The notes under the pieces were generated by a model. It was not told the origin of the DNA, made no database searches, and worked only from the letters and a program-made list of their open reading frames with translations. A stretch of 64,000 nucleotides of DNA from Syngnathus acus (lineage: Eukaryota; Chordata; Actinopteri; Syngnathiformes; Syngnathidae). The translations under genes and the position numbers were made by a program. The stretch spans positions 7,459,842 through 7,523,841 of the forward strand of contig NC_051090.1 of assembly GCF_901709675.1 (NCBI RefSeq), read 5' to 3'. Positions 51,901-64,000 of this stretch are shown one piece after another. Position 1 is the first letter of the stretch, and the number at the start of each line of letters is the position of its first letter.

Positions 51901-54900
51901 CCTTTGGCATGACTTGGAATGAAATAAAGGTAGATAGCAAAATGCAAAAACTTTAATATAATACTGAGAAGGTCATTGTGTGCTCGCATATTGCTAGTAA
52001 ACAAATTATGCATGCTCTAAAAGGATTTTGAAGGTTGGAATAAAAGTAACAGTAGATCCTTTGGTAACAGTATAGTATAAATGGACTCCTCACTTTAAGG
52101 GAGTAGACTCACGTGAAAGAAAGGTAAAAAAAAAGTTCAAGTCTAATTATATTATTTTTACTTCACGTTTTCACTGTTGAATGCTACCAATGCTTTGAAA
52201 TTTGTCCATCATAGAGCAGAACATGGGATAGTTCAATAATATAAATGTATATTGCACTCTATGAATGTTTGTAGAAATAAATTCCTTGAATGCATTAATA
52301 TTATTGGCATCATTTTTTAAATTATATTTCCAAGACACTTCTCCGGGCTGCAGGCACAGCTATTGGGGGGGGGGTGGCGGTGTTATGGTAAAGAGAACAA
52401 AATGTTAATGTAGACTTTATTATACAATGCTTTTTTTTTTACCCTTTGCATGAAAAAGAGCAAACAGATTTTCCCGAAGGAAAGTTCCTCACATTAGCTC
52501 AACATGGACTCTCCTGGTATTCACGCATCAATTTTGAAAGGGTGCCTTCAGTGATCTTCTTGGATATATCAAGATCTTGCAGTAGACTTTCAATCAAAGA
52601 AGTCTAGTCTCAGCACAGAGGCGAGTTGGTTAATATTTATGTAGCCATGGGCAACCATGCTACTTGGAGACTTAACCTTACTTCTTCACCTCCACATGGA
52701 GCTGCCCTGTTTTTGCACGGGTTGAACTGGACTTCCTTTGGGTTAGCAATAGGCTCTGTACAGGTTCACTTATTATTTATTTTGTGTGATTTAGATGGCT
52801 TTTTGGAATCAACCCATGAGAACAACTATGAACTATTAAATTTAATATGGGCTTCAGAATTTAACAGTTGACAGAATATTTAAATCTTCTTATGTCGCAA
52901 TCTAGTCGAGCAGAACCTCTACGGTCAAACCATTCAATGTATGATACTTACCCTGCAATTTGCTCATGTTGATAATCAATTGTTGCCAGGAATTAATGAA
53001 AAGAGAAAAAAAATCAAAGTCAAACTGTCATCGTCATTAACCTTGTCAAATTTACTGTAAAGTGCAATCATGGATTTGATTCTAAACAGAAGTCACAGGT
53101 TTAAAGATAATTGCTGAAAATGTGCAAAGTCGTAATACACCGTTATACTGTTTTTCATGTTGCTCGGATTTTTCGGGCCATGGCTTAAGAAGCTGCCCTG
53201 TGCCACTTGAGCATTCAGCAAGAGTCACCCCCTCCCCCAATATTTAAGAACTTAAACTGCCCAGTGACTTAATCAGGCGACTGGTCGGCAGTCACATTAA
53301 GTCGCTACTAATAAGTAAGTTGGCTTGTGTGCTTGTTTCATGATTACAGTCCACAGTAACTATTCATGAGGCAAAAATCTTTATCAAAGATCAAGGTCAT
53401 CAAATATATATTATATATATTCTAACGATTTGGACCATTTTAAGTTAAACAGGGCCTCCAAATTATTAAACAATTATTAGCACAAATGTAACAAGAAATG
53501 AACCACTGTTCTACAATTGCCAAACATTCGGATGATAGTATTATGTATGATTTATCCCAGGTGAGTCTGTTGACCTCATATACCTTCCTGTTAATATTCT
53601 TTGTTTCTCTTCTTCTCTTAACACGTCTTGTTGTTGCTGCTCCTTTCTGAATAAGTGTCACAAAAAGTTGAAAAAGATTTGCAAAGTGTTATACACAGTG
53701 TCAGACCGAGCGCTGAGGTTTTGCATAACTTTACAGGTCTTTTTTTTAAATTTTTTTTTAATCAAATTCTAAATCTTACAACCTTGTGGCATTCAACCGT
53801 CTGCTGAAAATAATTGCCCAAGCATTTCCATATTACACAGAGTGACACAAACTGATTTCTTCGAGGGTGTGTTAATGTGTTAATGGACACCTGTCTTATA
53901 TGTGTGGGGACAGTTTGAGCTTTTAAACACTTTTTGTTGAATACGATCATTTAATTAAGTGACAACGGGGTGGCACGCATATGACTGAAATCAATAATGG
54001 AAAAACAGAGCAAGACTTCAAAGTGTCCTCTGCCTTCAAACTACTTCAATCAATAAAGACTTCTTTGTCTTTTCTTGCTGGTTTAATTAAAATGGACTCA
54101 AGATTGGCGGCACGAGTAATCAACTTCTGTATAAACATTAAAAAGTAGATTTAGAATAGGTATACGGTATAACATATGATCAAATCAAGCCCCAATGAAT
54201 GATCTCATGATTGTGCTCACATTTCAGTTATTTAATCACTCTGTCTGTTCAAAATGCTACGCTCCCCCTTAAAAGAACCCAGGGCTTATAATTGACCCAG
54301 CAGACAGGAAGTAATTAAAAAGAAGTCAAACACATGAGAGGTTTTGAGATCAAATTTGAGCGAAAAAGCCAGGTTCACTTTGGCCATGTTGGGGCTCTGG
54401 CTTGCACAACTGTCAGGAAAGTTGACTGTTAAAATACCGCGCTGCATAAACAAATCATCGTGTTGTGGTGTAAACATCGTAAGGCTTCTTACGACTACAT
54501 TCTTTAATCAAACGAGCTGAGAAAGTTGTAGTGGAACAGCCTTTGGCTCTTTTGACGGGTGGGCTGAAGTATGAGGCGCATGTTGGTTTAAACAAGAGCA
54601 AGGGAGCAAAGAATATACATGAAGAATCTCTATTCAAATGTTTTGTATGGAAACTTAGGCAAGTGGAAACAGATGTGCTTCACTTGTGACCTATAAAAAA
54701 TGATATATGGTCCCCAGTAATATGGTTCAGCAGAGGCCAACAGTTCCAATTTGCTTCATTTTGCCATGCTATAAGTCTGTCTTGTGGAAAAATGGACATA
54801 TTTTTCAAAAGATGTGGCATTTTCACTGTAAACGCAGCCCCGCGCTCTGTGTGCTTTGAAATGATTGAGTGAGACACCCATTCACTCACAAGTGCAACAA

Positions 54901-55324
54901 GTAGAGGGGGGGAAAAAGACAGGCACTCTGTCAAAAATGGAGCTATCATAATTAGAATTCAACAAGCTGATGTATTATAATCAGGAATTATAAAACATTG
55001 GCCAGCAAATGAGAACATCTGTAAGTTTTCATCCTCTCTTGCAAGACTTTTGAAAGAAATCTGAAAAAATAAACCAGCATTTTTTCCACTGGACAGTTAC
55101 TCGTCAATTTTCTCCAGACTTGAGGATCAATATCCACAATTGTTACCACACGACAAGAAGAATGTGTAAGACTACAACGTCATGCCAAAAAAATAATGGA
55201 CCAATCACATTTACTAAAAATAAATACAAAAAGTCTTGGCATGACTAGAAATTAAAGCTGAAATGGCAACTATAAGAGAAGTCTATGCTAACATTGCTCA
55301 ACTTTTATGTTGTATTTTGCAAAC

Positions 55325-55576
55325 TACCGTATTTTTCGCACTACAAGGTGTTTCTTTTTGCCCTGCGGCTAATAGTCCAGTGCGGCTTATCTATAGATTT
55401 TTTATGACATGTGATATTGTATGATTTGTGCATATTCTCCTATATATGGAAATTAAACATTAAAGCACCTGCGGTTCATAGTCTAGAGAGGCTTATATAG
55501 GAACAAAACAGGATTTTTCCCGAATTTTAGTTGGTGTGTCTTTTATTCAGGGCGGCTTATAGTCCAGAAATTACGA
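55325..55576. mobile_element. Diverged relic of the same inverted-repeat element
   Basis: This starts TACCGTATTTTTCGCACTAC and ends cggcttatagtccagaaatt followed by acga, matching the ends of the element at 809-1224 with several substitutions. Internal pieces gcggcttat and atagtccagtgcggcttat repeat the same theme, with CGGC in place of GCGC. At about 252 bp it is shorter and more decayed, or belongs to a sister subfamily. Confidence 0.65.
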
Positions 55577-57255
55577 TCATTGAATCAACAGCACTTCTGT
55601 AGGTTGCAGAAAAGTAGTGCAGCCCATTTTTGTGCAATTGCTTCAAGGCAAAATAAATAAATAGGTCCCTTAGAAATAAGTGAAAGGGATCATACTATGG
55701 ATTTTCTGGACATGGTTGGCAGGCCTAACCCTAACCCTCAATCATGCCCCTCGTACACATGGTATCAGTGTGCCTTTCACATAAAACCAGGCAGAAGTGG
55801 AACATTCTTTCATGTGTGTTCACAAAGCAGTTGCCACTTTATTCATTTAAACCATTAGTGCCAATGTCAATGCCAGCGTTTGTGATTGTGACAAATGCTT
55901 TTAACACAAGGGGGTGTAAGCTGCAAGTCTCGGGTGTTATACTTAAGTGTTAAACTTTACTCTCTGGTAGAGGCTTCCAGAAACAAAGATGGCATTCTGT
56001 CTCTGACAACAAATTCACTGGTATACTTACTCCTAATCAACCCTGGGTGGTGTCTTCATTTCATGAAATGGACTTTTTTTTTTTTTTTTATGATTATTGC
56101 ACATTGTCCAGGACTATGTTCCTCAGACCCAGTGAGAAATTACGTAAAAATCTAATATATAGTATATAAATTTTTTACATGAGTGAATGCTGAACAGTTT
56201 AAAAGATTATTTGAAGCATTATCAAAACAACTCTGCTGCTGAATGACAATTATAGTAGATATAAATAGTCTTACTTGAACCATGCAGTGTAAGCAGTGTT
56301 ACTGGTTAAGCGCTGTAAGTTCAATTTGCTGAAAAAAAAAATACATGTGCAAGAAAATCTTATTTTACCTGTGGTGACCATAATAGAAATCAACTTTCTT
56401 AGTGAACTGTGCAGAGGCTAATCTGTCTGCGTTAATACCCTCTCGTTTGAGCAGGAAACAACTTCAATTGTTCTCCCTAATGAAGATGAATACTGCACTG
56501 CAAAGACAGTGGACAATATGTGACCTCAGTAGTCCCTTTAGAGGTCAATAATCTTCTAGAATAATTGCCTGAAATTTAATTGAGGCAAAATCTTACTGAA
56601 GCATTCATCATTGTGGACAGACATTACTCCCTTCAATTTTGGATTCCGATTAATTCGACCAAATTAAAAGTAACTGCTTTGTCAAAGTATAAAGGAACAC
56701 AATTATAAGTTTTAAGTACATATAGCTTATTTCCATAAAACATTACTGTTCCAAACACAGAAGGTGATCCCCAGGGTTTAAAAAGGAATGATACAAGCTA
56801 TAGATGCTTGAGCTTATTAGCAAGTCAACAAAGTTTTGTTCAAACTTTTGCAAAACAAAAATATACGTGCTTGTAATCTCTGCTAGAATGGACGGTATCA
56901 AACATTTTCATTTACACAGTTAAAAGTCTGGAATGAGTCACTCTAATTATTGAACTTAATTATTCCAAAAGCAATCAAATAGTTGGCTTGATTAGTAGCG
57001 TCTTCTTGAGAGAATCCAAGAGTGGAAATCGTCATGTAAAGGAAGGGCATCTCTTCATTTCTGGGGACAATGCAGTAAATTGTTCTGTCCCAATTTCTCA
57101 AGAGATACTTTGTAATCATGGCTAATTACTGTTGCGTGGTAAATTGCGAACAGAACAAAGTTGCTGTTCCTGACTTTGAGAAAAAAAAAAGGATATACAT
57201 GCAAAAATATTCATGCTTCCCTGCTTGTCCTTCTTGTCAATATGTACTTACTTAC

Positions 57256-57372
57256 TGGATGGATGGATGGATGGATGGATGGATGGATGGATGGATGGAT
57301 GGATGGATGGATGGATGGATGGATGGATGGATGGATGGATGGATGGATGGATGGATGGATGGATGGATGGAT
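57256..57372 (+). repeat. (TGGA)n microsatellite, about 29 units
   Basis: This is an uninterrupted tetranucleotide tract of about 117 bp. It creates three open frames of WMDG repeats that are not genes. The flanks show no similarity to the SINE at 24104, although that family ends in the same tetranucleotide. Confidence 0.98.
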
Positions 57373-58179
57373 ATGTTTCTTTTTTTAGTTTTAGTTCATC
57401 TGGTCACTGATGCTTTGACCAGCTAGTTGCAATAGAATGTTTAGTAATCGCAGAGACATGATCTCATATAAATGTGTCTGCATTTGTTTTCAAATAGAGG
57501 ACATTTGTACGAGATGTTGGGGTTAACATAAATACCTGTATGAAAGCAGCAGAATAAATAGGGTCAACGTGATGAATGCTATAAATTTTCCAAAGGCAAA
57601 AGAAAATGGAAAAAGGAAATGTGCAAGGGATCCGATCCATATTTCAGATGATGGCAAAGGCTGGCCATGTATAACCTAACGCTGGGATGTTTGATTAACT
57701 GTGTTAATCATTTTCCATCTGCACTGGGACCCTGCCACTGCCTTTTGATTAAATTCTGACTAGTCTTGCATTGTTCATTAGATGTACTTGTCATATAATT
57801 GACTGCCTTCAGGCATAGGAAATATACATTTTTATCTCTTGATGAGAAAGTGTTTTAATATTATGCCATTCACTTTGCATCTGTCAGTGTTGTGGGGAAA
57901 TGACTTTAAACGTCATTATCTCGGGTGGGGGCGGTTGTCAGTAAGTTGGATATTTGATTTTTGGACATGAAAATTCAAGGGACTTTTTCATGAGAAGGGT
58001 TGTCACGGGTGTTTCATATTTTGATCTCTTTACTCCCATAAGTAAGAATGGTCTTTGTAATGATTTTTAAATTACAAGACACACAAAACCAGGATTTTTG
58101 TCGGCAAACTCCAGACAAAAAGGCCGGTGAACAGTGAAGGAGCAATTTGTATTTATTCCTTCCATTTTTTAAGTGTATT

Positions 58180-58680
58180 CATATTCATAAGTCAAATTTT
58201 CATTTTTGAAAACTAGGCAATACCAGGCCTTGTTTGCAACTGTCTGTAGCTCCTGCTTGTTATTGCTTACATTTCCCTTCAGTTTAGTCTTCAGGAAGTG
58301 AAATGCATACTCACTTGGATTCAGGTCAGGTGATTGACACAGCCATTGGATGATACCCAACTCTGTTTTTGCAGTATGCTTCGGGTCATTGTCAGTCTAT
58401 ATTGTGAAGTGTCGTGCAAACAGCTCTGAAGCAATTGGCTGAAAATGATCAGAAAATATTGCGTAAAACACTTCAGAATTAGCCCTGCTGCTTTTGCCAT
58501 CATCATAATCAACAAACACAAAGGAACCAGTTCCACTGACAGCCATACATACAACCAACAGCGTTGACGTGGCACTAAAACAAACATGGTACTCTGTACT
58601 AAAACAGCAGAATCTAAAATGTTCCCTTCCTTAGTTTTCTTTCTATTTTCCATCGTTAATATGCTGCGGTTAACATCCTA
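58180..58680 (-). pseudogene. Decayed Tc1-like transposase fragment
   Basis: On the minus strand a broken frame reads MAVSGTGSFVFVDYDDGKSS, then a stop (58399-58397), then TDNDPKHTAKT, then QSPDLNPSE and LKTKLKG. These are hallmarks of the catalytic C-terminal half of Tc1/mariner transposases: the DNDPKHT block carries the second acidic residue of the DD34E triad and the E of PDLNPSE is the third. Only 26 residues separate the D and E here, so about eight have been deleted just after TAKT. The in-frame stop, the deletion and the lack of a recognisable N-terminal half or inverted repeats make it dead. The upstream part (to about 58680) is in mixed frames and less certain. Confidence 0.85.
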
Positions 58681-59554
58681 ATCTGTATAGCTACAAAACT
58701 AGTCACAAATTCGTGATGAGATTAATCAGAGATAAACGATTGTTGCGATTGTATGATTTACCTTGTGCCCTAGCGTGTCCTCACTGCTCACAGATTTTGT
58801 GCATTTGCATAACATCATGGAGTAGAATGCATGAATAATACCTTTTCATTATGAGGTCTTACTGCCATCCTTCCTTTTTAATTACTTCTCAGCCCGAGTG
58901 AATCAAATCATAAAGTTGTCAGCCTTCACTAAGAACTCAGACCTGCAGCGATAATGACATCTGACTCAAGTGACAGCGCCATGCTGTGTTCTTCCTGAGG
59001 TTAAGGGGGTGTGACTCCAGGCAGATCAACATCATATTTTCTCCTGGCATTTAATACAGCCTTGTTTGTATGGGTCCTAATCCACAAGCACACCAATTTG
59101 TATGCATATGTGTCACATCGTGACAGACGGTTGTTTCCTCAGGTACGAATTTGACAATATGATATATAGTTGTAGGTCTACCACTTAGCTGACAGTATTG
59201 AATTTAGTTTTTTTGTTTAGAATGCTACCTTGAAATACTGTCACATGACAACTCATCTGCGCATGCGTGGATAATTCATTCAATCATAAACAATGAAATA
59301 TTTTTCCATCAATGACTTATATTTACATGGTTCTACAAGGACGCTCTCAGGATGTCCTTGGAGTGTCACCGCTGTCTATTGTCACCACTATCCTCCCAGT
59401 CATGTCTGCAAAAGAAATTGAAATTAGTAAAACAACTACTAGTCACATCAGTTGCAGTGACAGAATCCTAATTCTCCAGCCAAGCTGCAGCAGCCATGAA
59501 GATCACAGAGGAGCAGGTTGTACAAAGAACAATTGGATTTCAATACGGATATGA

Positions 59555-59706
59555 GACCGAAAACCAAGACCAAAATCCAGATTGCAAGACACCATCAAGA
59601 AAGACGTAGGAATGAGCATCGAGCAACTGAAAGAAGCCGTAAACAACAGGGAAGCTTGGAAGGAACTGGCTTAAAGACTATCCAAGGGTCGGATACGACT
59701 GAAATG
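59555..59706 (+). pseudogene. Possible C-terminal remnant of a LINE reverse transcriptase
   Basis: The plus-strand frame reads DRKPRPKSRLQDTIKKDVG, then EQLKEAVNNREAWKELA, a stop, then RLSKGRIRLK. The pattern basic-P-K-x-R-x-x-D-x-IKKD followed by an x-NREAWK-type block resembles the tail of non-LTR retrotransposon ORF2 proteins, where GRPxxxWxxxIKxD and DRxxWR motifs occur. The stop in the middle marks it as dead. No reverse transcriptase catalytic motif is visible upstream, so the assignment rests on a short stretch. Confidence 0.4.
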
Positions 59707-62700
59707 ATGAAAAGATAAGAAAGACTGCTGACAGAAAAAAAGCCAGTAATTACTTAAAACTGACAAGGAAAAACTGTGTAAAGTTGCTGTTACAGTATAC
59801 ATGGATTGGGGACAAGTTGGGTAGTGACCCAGCAGAACCAGAAAACAGTCGTGCGGTGAAAAGAGCTTGCTGGCATCGGGCGGAAAAACAAAACACACAA
59901 AAAAAACATTAATTACTTTAATAATCTTGACTTACTAGCTCAATTAGTCATTCCATTTCTGTTTCTAATACGCAAGTTCTCTGTTTGTAATATGCAAGTC
60001 CTTCATTCATAACAGGAGGGATGATCGCATAGATTATATGGCATCACCAGGTTTTGCACTCCTTGCATGAGCAAGCATACAAAAGCACAGTGTGCCATTT
60101 CAGCCCATGTCTTTGAAATGCAATTTCCCAATATTGAACAAATTTGTCGAAATACGTGTTTCCAATTCCTTTGGTGAAATTTGAAAATGGGTAGCCATGT
60201 TATAACAATATGAAGGAGAAAGACAACATTTGATTGAAATGCTTTGAGAAAGTTAATATTTATGCATGTGGGTGGTTCTCTCCAAATTAGGAGCATGAAC
60301 CCATAGGTCACTGGTTTGTCATGGTAAACATAAGCTCTTGGAATTGAGTTCACGAGCTTTCCCAGCAAGGCCACCATGTGGCAAAAGCTCAGTCACCGCT
60401 GCATTCTTGTGTGTCTTACTATTAAGATCCAGTGAATACCTCAACCACAATGGTCATGTGGTCAATGAGGGGGCTGCAGTGGAAGCAGCTCAGACTCAGG
60501 CAAAAGCTGAGCACTTTGGAATGGATTTATTAAGTCACAGCTGTTGCGCAAAGAACAATGAAGCAAGGACTGTTTGAAAGTCTGAGTAGGATTGGTGAGA
60601 AACAAATCCTTGGATGTCTGATAGCATGCAGTTATATAATAATTTGCTTTCTGAGGGCTGAGTAATTATTGATGTTTTTGGTCCAAATTATAGTGGAATT
60701 AGAGACAGGAAAAAATCGAAGAGGCTTCATCCCACTTTTTGTTCAGTACCAATGTGACTACAATAAAAAAAAATATATACCATGTGAGCCACAGGCTGAA
60801 TATTGTGTGTTACTGTTTAATAAAAAGTCAACTCTCCCCAAAGGGTCTTTTTTATGTGGACACACGCACGTTACAAAACCGAGTGAGGTGATGGCTTATT
60901 GGACGACGTGAGCACCGGTCCATGGGCTTGCTTGCTATTGGCCAAGCAAACATTTGCTTTCGGAAGAAATGACTGAAATCACTTTGCAGGGTCTTTAAGT
61001 TAGGCAATTTAGTTTTTTGGTTAATTCATGATGTCATGCGGCCAGTTATAATGAACAACTGGAAATTAACTCACGCATCTATCCTGACTGCTTCATGGAA
61101 AATGGCTGGACTGACAATAAGTTGACAATAATAAAAGATCAACACAACACTTATCTGCAAATGATGTCTCAACTAAATGTGTGACTTGAACAATTTACTA
61201 GTCCATTGTGTTTTGTCACCTCCAGATTGAATATGACAAGCGATTAAATGCTTTGGCATCACAATGCCACTCGATCCCATACCACTTGGCATCATAGAAA
61301 GCGAAGCCTCCGAATGGTTTGAGTTTTTTAAAGTTATAACACCCATCCACTCCCTCACAAAGCAGTCCCCTGCTGCTGCAGCCTTGATACGGCATTGCCA
61401 GCGCCATAGGAATAGATTGGATTAGGATGATAGCCAACTGTGCCTTGGAGCCCATGCTCACAACCACTCCTAGTTCTCATGTAAATGACACCCCAGGTCA
61501 TCAGATGCACCAAAATGGAATAGATAGAATGCATCAAAAAACTTTCTTCTGTCTACAAGAGTAAATAAGTAATATTGCATTTTTCATTTGACTCCTAGTT
61601 GCTGGGAAAATCCAGTTTGTCTGTTGTCCTAATGTGCTACTTTGCCCGAGGTTTTCCTAAAGCTACGGAATTTGCATTTTGTCTTGAATTCCTTTTTCCT
61701 TTAAGTCCCAGGCATGGCAGTGTTTGCTTTGGAGCAGAGCGTGAGCTTGAGTCCACCGACAGACATCACATTTTAACTTGTAACAACAAAGTCCAGCAAG
61801 TACAAAAAAAACCAAAACTCAATGCTAAAAACACGGCAGCCACAGAACAATAAAATGGTCTGTTCAATTTTGTTGGCATATATCAAGTAAATGTGTGTAC
61901 AAGTGCAGGTTGAGTTGAGGCTGAAGTCCAGGTCAACAGAACTAGTTGTCAGTCCAGAAGCCATGTGTCAAGAAATCTAGTCAGTTCAACTGACAGAAAG
62001 AGTGCTTAAATATTTATTTGGCTTTAAGTAAAGGTACATCTTCACATGACCCCTCGTCACTCTCAAGCGTTTGTGCACATCCATAATAAGGCCCACCTGG
62101 TTCCAATAAGCAGAAGTCACCAGAGCATTTGGTCTGGGCAAAATGTAATTAAACTTTGTGGCTTCACATGCAATTATAACAACAAAGTCTGGGCCTTGTG
62201 AACCCGGACTACTTTGTTGAGAAAGGAAACTAACATTTGTGTTTATCTTTTCAAATTAGCTGGAACCTTCCATAAAATCAAATCGGATCTCTAAAGGATT
62301 CTTCTATGTATTTCCAAGTCACATATTCTTTCTGATTTCTCACAGTCATGTAGTTTGTTTAAATTGAGGTATCATATTATGAAAGAGGAGCTGCCTGAGA
62401 TAAGCCCGATCGTCTGTAATGGTTAAACTGGTGTTGGCTCATGGAATATGCCCCATGGTGTCAGATAAAAATATGTCATGGAACCCCACCCCCTTAACAT
62501 ACACATGCAACAAGGAGTTCTCTCAACAGCACCCCCACACAGCTGTCTCTCCCCTTGGGGACCCAGTGAGGGCTAAATGCATAGCCACCGAAATGAGCTG
62601 CTAATCCTCGTACAGGCTCCTGAGCATATTACAATGCGCAGAGTCAGTTACTGCGTGAGCGCGTGCTATCATCATACATGCATGCATGTGAGCGTTAAGG

Positions 62701-63404
62701 CATGTGTCAATCTGTTTGAGTGCCAGCTGCATAAAGCAGTAAGCATAGAGGAGAAGGTGCAAATGATTGTTGATTCCCTCTGACGTGACCTCGGATATGA
62801 TTAAATATCCGCTTGAAGGCTTTTCCAAGTGCACATTCAATTCTCATCCTGGCAGAGATTTCACTTTAGTGTTGGAGCCTTGCTAAAGTGTTGGCGCCTC
62901 TTTCACTGAAGAAAAGTCATGATTGCTGCAGATGAATGTGAACTGAAGGAAGGTGTGTTACAAAAGATGGGAGGTTGTGGCTTCAGGGACTCCGAGTAGA
63001 TAATAAGCATAAACTCAACACCTGAGGAAGGCTCACCTCCAGCACCCTCCTGAAACATGTCACAACCACTGGCACAAATGGTTGAATGAACAGCTTTTTT
63101 GTTCATATAATGTTTATAAATGGCCATAAAAAAACACATTTGCAAGAAATTCAATGCCTTCGACATGTTCACGGTGATGTTGACCTGAAATCTGTATATG
63201 CTGTGTGCGGTAATAAAAAGTGAGTAAATGGTAGCAGTTGTCATAAAGTTAAACATGTGCAATAGACCAAAAAATAAGGATGTTTTGAATTTCCATTCAA
63301 AAATAACTACACTGGAACCTGTTACCAATAAGGTCACATGGTCCATGTTGCAAGACCTCAGATTACCTCACAAGCATCAATGTATGAACTGTGTAAATAT
63401 GTTT

Positions 63405-63440
63405 TCTTTGTGTGTGTGTGCATGTGCGCGTCTGTGTGTA
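63405..63440 (+). repeat. Imperfect GT-rich tract
   Basis: Alternating GT with CA, CG and CT interruptions (tgtgtgtgtgcatgtgcgcg and onward). Confidence 0.8.
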
Positions 63441-64000
63441 CTTTTCTTTTCCTCCCATTATTATTAAAGTTAATATTTGCATATATTGTAAATACGCGAC
63501 TGCTATGTGGTTAGAATCTAAAAAAATGTCAAAATGAGATCAACTGATTGATGACTTTCAAGCACATCTCCAAAATATGCATTACAATAATTTAAACATT
63601 ATTAAATTGTCACATCCCTATTTTCTTAAATTATTACCTCTACACCTCGATTACAAAACAGTGTAAGCTTTGTTGGACAGAATCTATGATGCAGTTCTTG
63701 CGTTGGACCTCAGTAGGTTATTCAGCTGTACCTAATTCTGAGGTCAGATACTTGTGTCCATCACTAAAAAGGAGGGCGGACTGTCAAAAACAGATATATT
63801 TCACAGAAGACAGAAAGGCAATAAAAAATGAATTTCTCTGCTTTGAATTCCAAAATCCTGACTGTAACACAATAACGAGGGCAATTTTTTTACTGCTTCC
63901 TGTCCATGACACATTGTCCTCATATCCGTCACAAACTGTCAGTTGTCATCTTGGGACCACAACATCTGGCAGATTTCTCACAAAAGACTCAAAGAGAGCG

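Larger units (their letters stand above)
48991..64000. other. Upstream intergenic region without recognisable genes
   Basis: This is AT-rich DNA upstream of the candidate adgrl2 promoter. Beyond the transposon relics at 55325, 58180 and 59555 and the microsatellites at 57256 and 63405, I see no coding exon with a family signature on either strand. At 52952 a consensus minus-strand donor (gcagg|gtaagtatc) follows a pyrimidine tract. At 55728-55739 there are two telomere-like ccctaa units. At about 61170-61540 overlapping minus-strand frames are open but resemble nothing I know. The absence of genes fits the sparse upstream neighbourhood of ADGRL2 in other vertebrates. Confidence 0.55.

Noticed and set aside
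55728-55740. Two ccctaa units, considered as an interstitial telomere
   Set aside because: Two units are expected by chance in a window of this size.
57118-57426. Frames of 65-102 codons with WMDG repeats
   Set aside because: They are created by the (TGGA)n microsatellite and have no conserved sequence outside it.
61170-61540. Three overlapping minus-strand frames (60-83 codons), considered as a gene or transposon fragment
   Set aside because: No recognisable motif; the frames overlap each other without a dominant one, so none can be supported.
1-64000. Search for CRISPR arrays, bacterial operons, rRNA or free-standing tRNA genes
   Set aside because: None is present. The only tRNA-like sequence is the SINE head, and the only regular arrays are microsatellites.

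Overview
The window looks like nuclear DNA from a ray-finned (teleost) fish. It is AT-rich, has no bacterial-style gene packing, carries a tRNA-derived SINE and a Tc1-like transposase relic of types common in fish, and holds widely spaced vertebrate-type exons. Almost all open reading frames longer than 60 codons are chance frames in intron, repeat or intergenic DNA. I cannot name the species.

One protein-coding gene is recognisable: the 5' end of a latrophilin-2 gene (adgrl2, formerly lphn2) on the minus strand. Four coding pieces join in phase. They are the signal-peptide exon (30702-30765 coding), the first lectin-domain exon (13182-13395), the second lectin-domain exon (6434-6543), and a 15-nt microexon (1255-1269) encoding the KVEQK insert between the lectin and olfactomedin domains. 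Together they give about 134 residues: signal peptide, complete SUEL/Gal-lectin domain with all 8 cysteines, and the alternatively spliced linker. The olfactomedin, HormR, GAIN and seven-helix parts must lie beyond position 1.

Layout: 1-1254 is intron containing a short inverted-repeat DNA element only 30 nt from the microexon donor. 1270-6433, 6544-13181 and 13396-30701 are the introns between coding exons. From 30877 upwards is 5' flank or 5'-UTR intron. A CpG-rich block at about 48.48-48.99 kb, with a consensus minus-strand donor at its edge (48401|48400), is the best candidate for a first non-coding exon and promoter. A second CpG-rich islet lies at about 42.95-43.13 kb. From 49 to 64 kb there is no recognisable gene, only transposon relics (a Tc1-like transposase, the tail of a non-LTR element, a second relic of the short DNA element) and microsatellites.

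I see no new multi-gene system. The observations most worth following are the microexon with its neural-type splicing signals and adjacent transposon, and two places (30877 and 48401) where an acceptor-like AG is followed directly by a donor consensus, as at recursive splice sites.
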